NCBI GenBank assembly: GCA_945861365.1
Contig: CAMAUH010000233.1
Location: 1-6,844, forward strand
Source of the DNA: Candidatus Kuenenia stuttgartensis
Lineage (GTDB): Bacteria; Planctomycetota; UBA1135; UBA2386
Reading direction: 5' to 3'
Length of the DNA stretch: 6,844 nt
Of this stretch, positions 5,273 through 6,844 are shown in pieces; the stretch's first letter is position 1, and every line of letters starts with the position of its first letter. The translations under genes and the position numbers were made by a program. The notes under the pieces were generated by a model, which worked only from the letters and a program-made list of their open reading frames with translations, searched no databases and was not told where the DNA came from.

Positions 5273-6501
5273 ACACCATGCCCGGATGCGATCGTCGGTC
5301 GTTCCTGCGTGCGCTCGGCGCGTTGCCCGCGGCGTGGTCGCTCGGGCCCTTCGGCAGCTGGTTGCCGAACGGCGACGAACGGTCGCTGCTGGTGCTCGAG
5401 CTGCAGGGCGGCAACGACGGCCTCGCGACGGTGATCCCGACCGGGTCGAAGCAGTACGCGAAGCTGCGGCCGACGCTCGGTGCTGTGCGCAAGGGCGCGC
5501 TGGCGCTCGGCGATGGCACCGCGTTGCCGGGAAGCCTGGCGAAGTGGCACGGGCACGTGATCGAAGGGCGCGCCACCGTCGTGCACGGCGTCGGCTACGC
5601 GCAGCCGGATCGCTCGCACTTCCGCAGCCGCGACATCTGGCAGGTCGCCGATCCGCAACTGCAGCGCGTCGGTGCGGCGACGACCGGTTGGCTCGGCCGC
5701 GCCGCGGACCGGCTCGCGGGCCAGGGTGCCGGCGTGCCGGCGGCGGCGCTGGGGCAGCTCGAGGTGCCGCTGGCGCTGCACGGGCAGCGGGTGGTGGCGC
5801 CGAGCCTGCGTTCGATCGAGGACTTCCAGTGGTCGGCGCCGGCGGGGCCGGTGGCGGGGGACTCGCCGCTGCGCGCGATCGTGGCCGGCGCTGCGGCAGC
5901 GGGCGACCTGCGCGCATTCGTACAGCAGACGCAACTGCGCGCGATCGAACTCGCCGATGACCTGCGGGCCGCGTTGGCGCGCTACCGCCCACACGCGGAG
6001 TACCCCGACACCCCGCTTGGCCGCGACCTGCAGCTCGCGGCGCGGTTGCTGGTCAGCGGTTTCGGTACGCGTCTGCTGCACGTCGGCTTCGGCGGCTTCG
6101 ACACGCATGCGCGGCAGCTGCCGACGCACACGGCGTTGCTCGGCCAGCTCGATGCAGCGCTCGACGCGTTCCTGCGCGACCTCGCCGGCCACCAGCGCCA
6201 GCAGTCGGTGGCGTTGCTGGTGCACTCGGAGTTCGGTCGTCGCGCGGCGGAGAACGCCAGCCAGGGCACCGACCACGGCGCCGCCGCTCCGGTGTTCGTC
6301 GCGATGGGCGGCAGCGTCGGCGGCACGCTCGGGCAAGTGCCGGACCTCGACGACCTGCTCGACGGCGACGTGCGCTGCACGGTCGACTTCCGCAGCGTCT
6401 ACGCCGAGCTGCTGCAGTGGCTCGGGCTCGACGCGGTCGCGGTGCTCGGGCAGGCCGTGCCAGCACTCGGGCTGTGGCCCGCGACAGGCCGCCCGAAGTG
6501 A
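5269..6501 (+). CDS. DUF1501 family protein with a twin-arginine signal
   Basis: The product is 410 residues from GTG 5269, or 407 from ATG 5278. I prefer the GTG: it makes a GTGA overlap with the DUF1800 stop and sits 11 nt after a GGAG (5254-5257). DRRSFLRALGAL (8-19) is a twin-arginine signal, followed by a modestly hydrophobic stretch without an obvious AxA cut site. Family motifs: LELQGGNDGL (about 43-52), a RSHFRSRDIW block, GFGGFDTHA (273-281), SEFGRRAAENASQGTDHG (320-337), then VAMGGSVGGTLG and DGDVRCTVDFRSVYAELLQWLG. All are the expected DUF1501 sequence marks. Family knowledge: DUF1501 is related to the alkaline-phosphatase/sulfatase-like superfamily; substrate and activity are unknown. 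Asp278, His280, Asp335 and His336 are plausible metal ligands by analogy only. It is the last gene of the cassette and its stop abuts the stop of a convergent gene. Confidence 0.94.
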   Translation: MNTMPGCDRRSFLRALGALPAAWSLGPFGSWLPNGDERSLLVLELQGGNDGLATVIPTGSKQYAKLRPTLGAVRKGALALGDGTALPGSLAKWHGHVIEGRATVVHGVGYAQPDRSHFRSRDIWQVADPQLQRVGAATTGWLGRAADRLAGQGAGVPAAALGQLEVPLALHGQRVVAPSLRSIEDFQWSAPAGPVAGDSPLRAIVAGAAAAGDLRAFVQQTQLRAIELADDLRAALARYRPHAEYPDTPLGRDLQLAARLLVSGFGTRLLHVGFGGFDTHARQLPTHTALLGQLDAALDAFLRDLAGHQRQQSVALLVHSEFGRRAAENASQGTDHGAAAPVFVAMGGSVGGTLGQVPDLDDLLDGDVRCTVDFRSVYAELLQWLGLDAVAVLGQAVPALGLWPATGRPK

Positions 6502-6844
6502 TCAGCGGCCGGTAGCGGGTTCGTTCGGCCGGTTCGCTGGTGGCACCGGCTGGCGCGTCGGCTCGAGCGAACGCAGCACGCGGTCCACGTCGCCGAGGAA
6601 ATTGCCGAGGCCCTCGAGGTCGACCGCGACGGCGGGCGGCTTCGACTCGTCGGGCTGCAGCGTGCGCGCCAGCGCGTGTTCGCGCGCGCCTTCGTCGAGC
6701 AGGTCATGGCGATCGAACATCGCCGCGGCCTGCAGATGCACGTACAGATTGCCGCGGTGGCGGGTGCAGGCTTGGCGCATCGCGTCGAGCGCCACGCTGA
6801 CGGTGCCCTCGAGTTCGAGACAGCGGGCGTGTGCGACGGCGGCG
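6502..6844 (-). CDS. C-terminal part of a helical, possibly TPR-type protein (cut by window edge)
   Basis: Reading leftwards from the window edge, the frame is open for 113 codons to the TGA at 6502-6504, and no stop occurs before the edge, so the true start lies outside. The visible part is Ala/Leu/Arg-rich and helical. A pattern such as ALDAMRQACTRHRGNLYVHLQ followed by LLDEGAREHALARTLQ is compatible with degenerate tetratricopeptide helices, but no single repeat is strong enough to be sure. A less helical tail rich in Pro and Arg follows (PTRQPVPPANRPNEP). A GTG at 6795 could act as a start for a 97-residue protein, but the frame continues upstream in the same composition, so a larger truncated gene is more likely. 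It converges on the DUF1501 gene with no base between the stop codons. Function is not recognised. Confidence 0.55.
   Translation of the reverse strand, partial: AAVAHARCLELEGTVSVALDAMRQACTRHRGNLYVHLQAAAMFDRHDLLDEGAREHALARTLQPDESKPPAVAVDLEGLGNFLGDVDRVLRSLEPTRQPVPPANRPNEPATGR

Noticed and set aside
4527..6380. Several long minus-strand frames opposite DUF1800 and DUF1501 (up to 528 codons).
   Set aside because: The plus strand carries clear, ordered DUF1800 and DUF1501 motifs; the opposite frames are compositional shadows.
6504..6538. Possible hairpin after the DUF1501 stop (AGCGGCCG against CGGCCGGTTCGCT) as a terminator.
   Set aside because: It needs a 5-nt bulge, has no T-run, lies inside the coding region of the convergent gene, and such GC matches are frequent in this composition.

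Overview
The window is GC-rich throughout (about two thirds or more wherever I counted by hand), densely coding, and mostly lacks strong Shine-Dalgarno sequences. It carries a neighbouring DUF1800/DUF1501 gene pair, a carboxypeptidase-regulatory-like (Ig-like fold) protein, a stand-alone FabZ-type hot-dog dehydratase and a TMTC-like GT-C membrane glycosyltransferase. That gene mix is typical of Planctomycetota (planctomycetes). Other GC-rich environmental phyla with DUF1800/DUF1501 pairs cannot be excluded from sequence alone, so the phylum is an inference.

Layout. Left part, minus strand: the N-terminal 156 codons of a GT-C type membrane glycosyltransferase (running off the left edge, start at 470), preceded in the same direction by a FabZ-like dehydratase (496-975). 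These two are 25 bp apart and probably co-transcribed. Next comes a 186-bp intergenic region (976-1161) rich in inverted repeats: a REP-like palindrome at 1013-1045 with a cTTCGg loop, two imperfect hairpins, and a perfect 11-bp stem at 1128-1165 that overlaps the stop codon of the next minus-strand gene. That gene (1162-2262) encodes a membrane-anchored protein with consecutive carboxypeptidase-regulatory-like beta-sandwich domains.

A divergent intergenic region (2263-2399) separates the minus block from a plus-strand three-gene cassette. The first gene (2400-3968) encodes a secreted protein I place only loosely, as resembling DUF3352-type planctomycete proteins. It is followed by a DUF1800 protein (3965-5272) and a Tat-type DUF1501 protein (5269-6501). 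The cassette is tightly packed, with an ATGA overlap and then a GTGA overlap, so translational coupling and a shared function are likely. The three products have different predicted export signals: Sec-like, none visible, and twin-arginine.

Right edge, minus strand: the C-terminal 113 residues of a helical, possibly TPR-type protein that enters from beyond the window. Its stop codon abuts the DUF1501 stop codon exactly, so the junction reads TGATCA with no intergenic base.

There is no tRNA, rRNA, CRISPR array, transposase or recognisable phage gene. The best leads are the palindrome cluster at 1013-1165 and the coupled secreted-protein/DUF1800/DUF1501 cassette with its mixed export signals.
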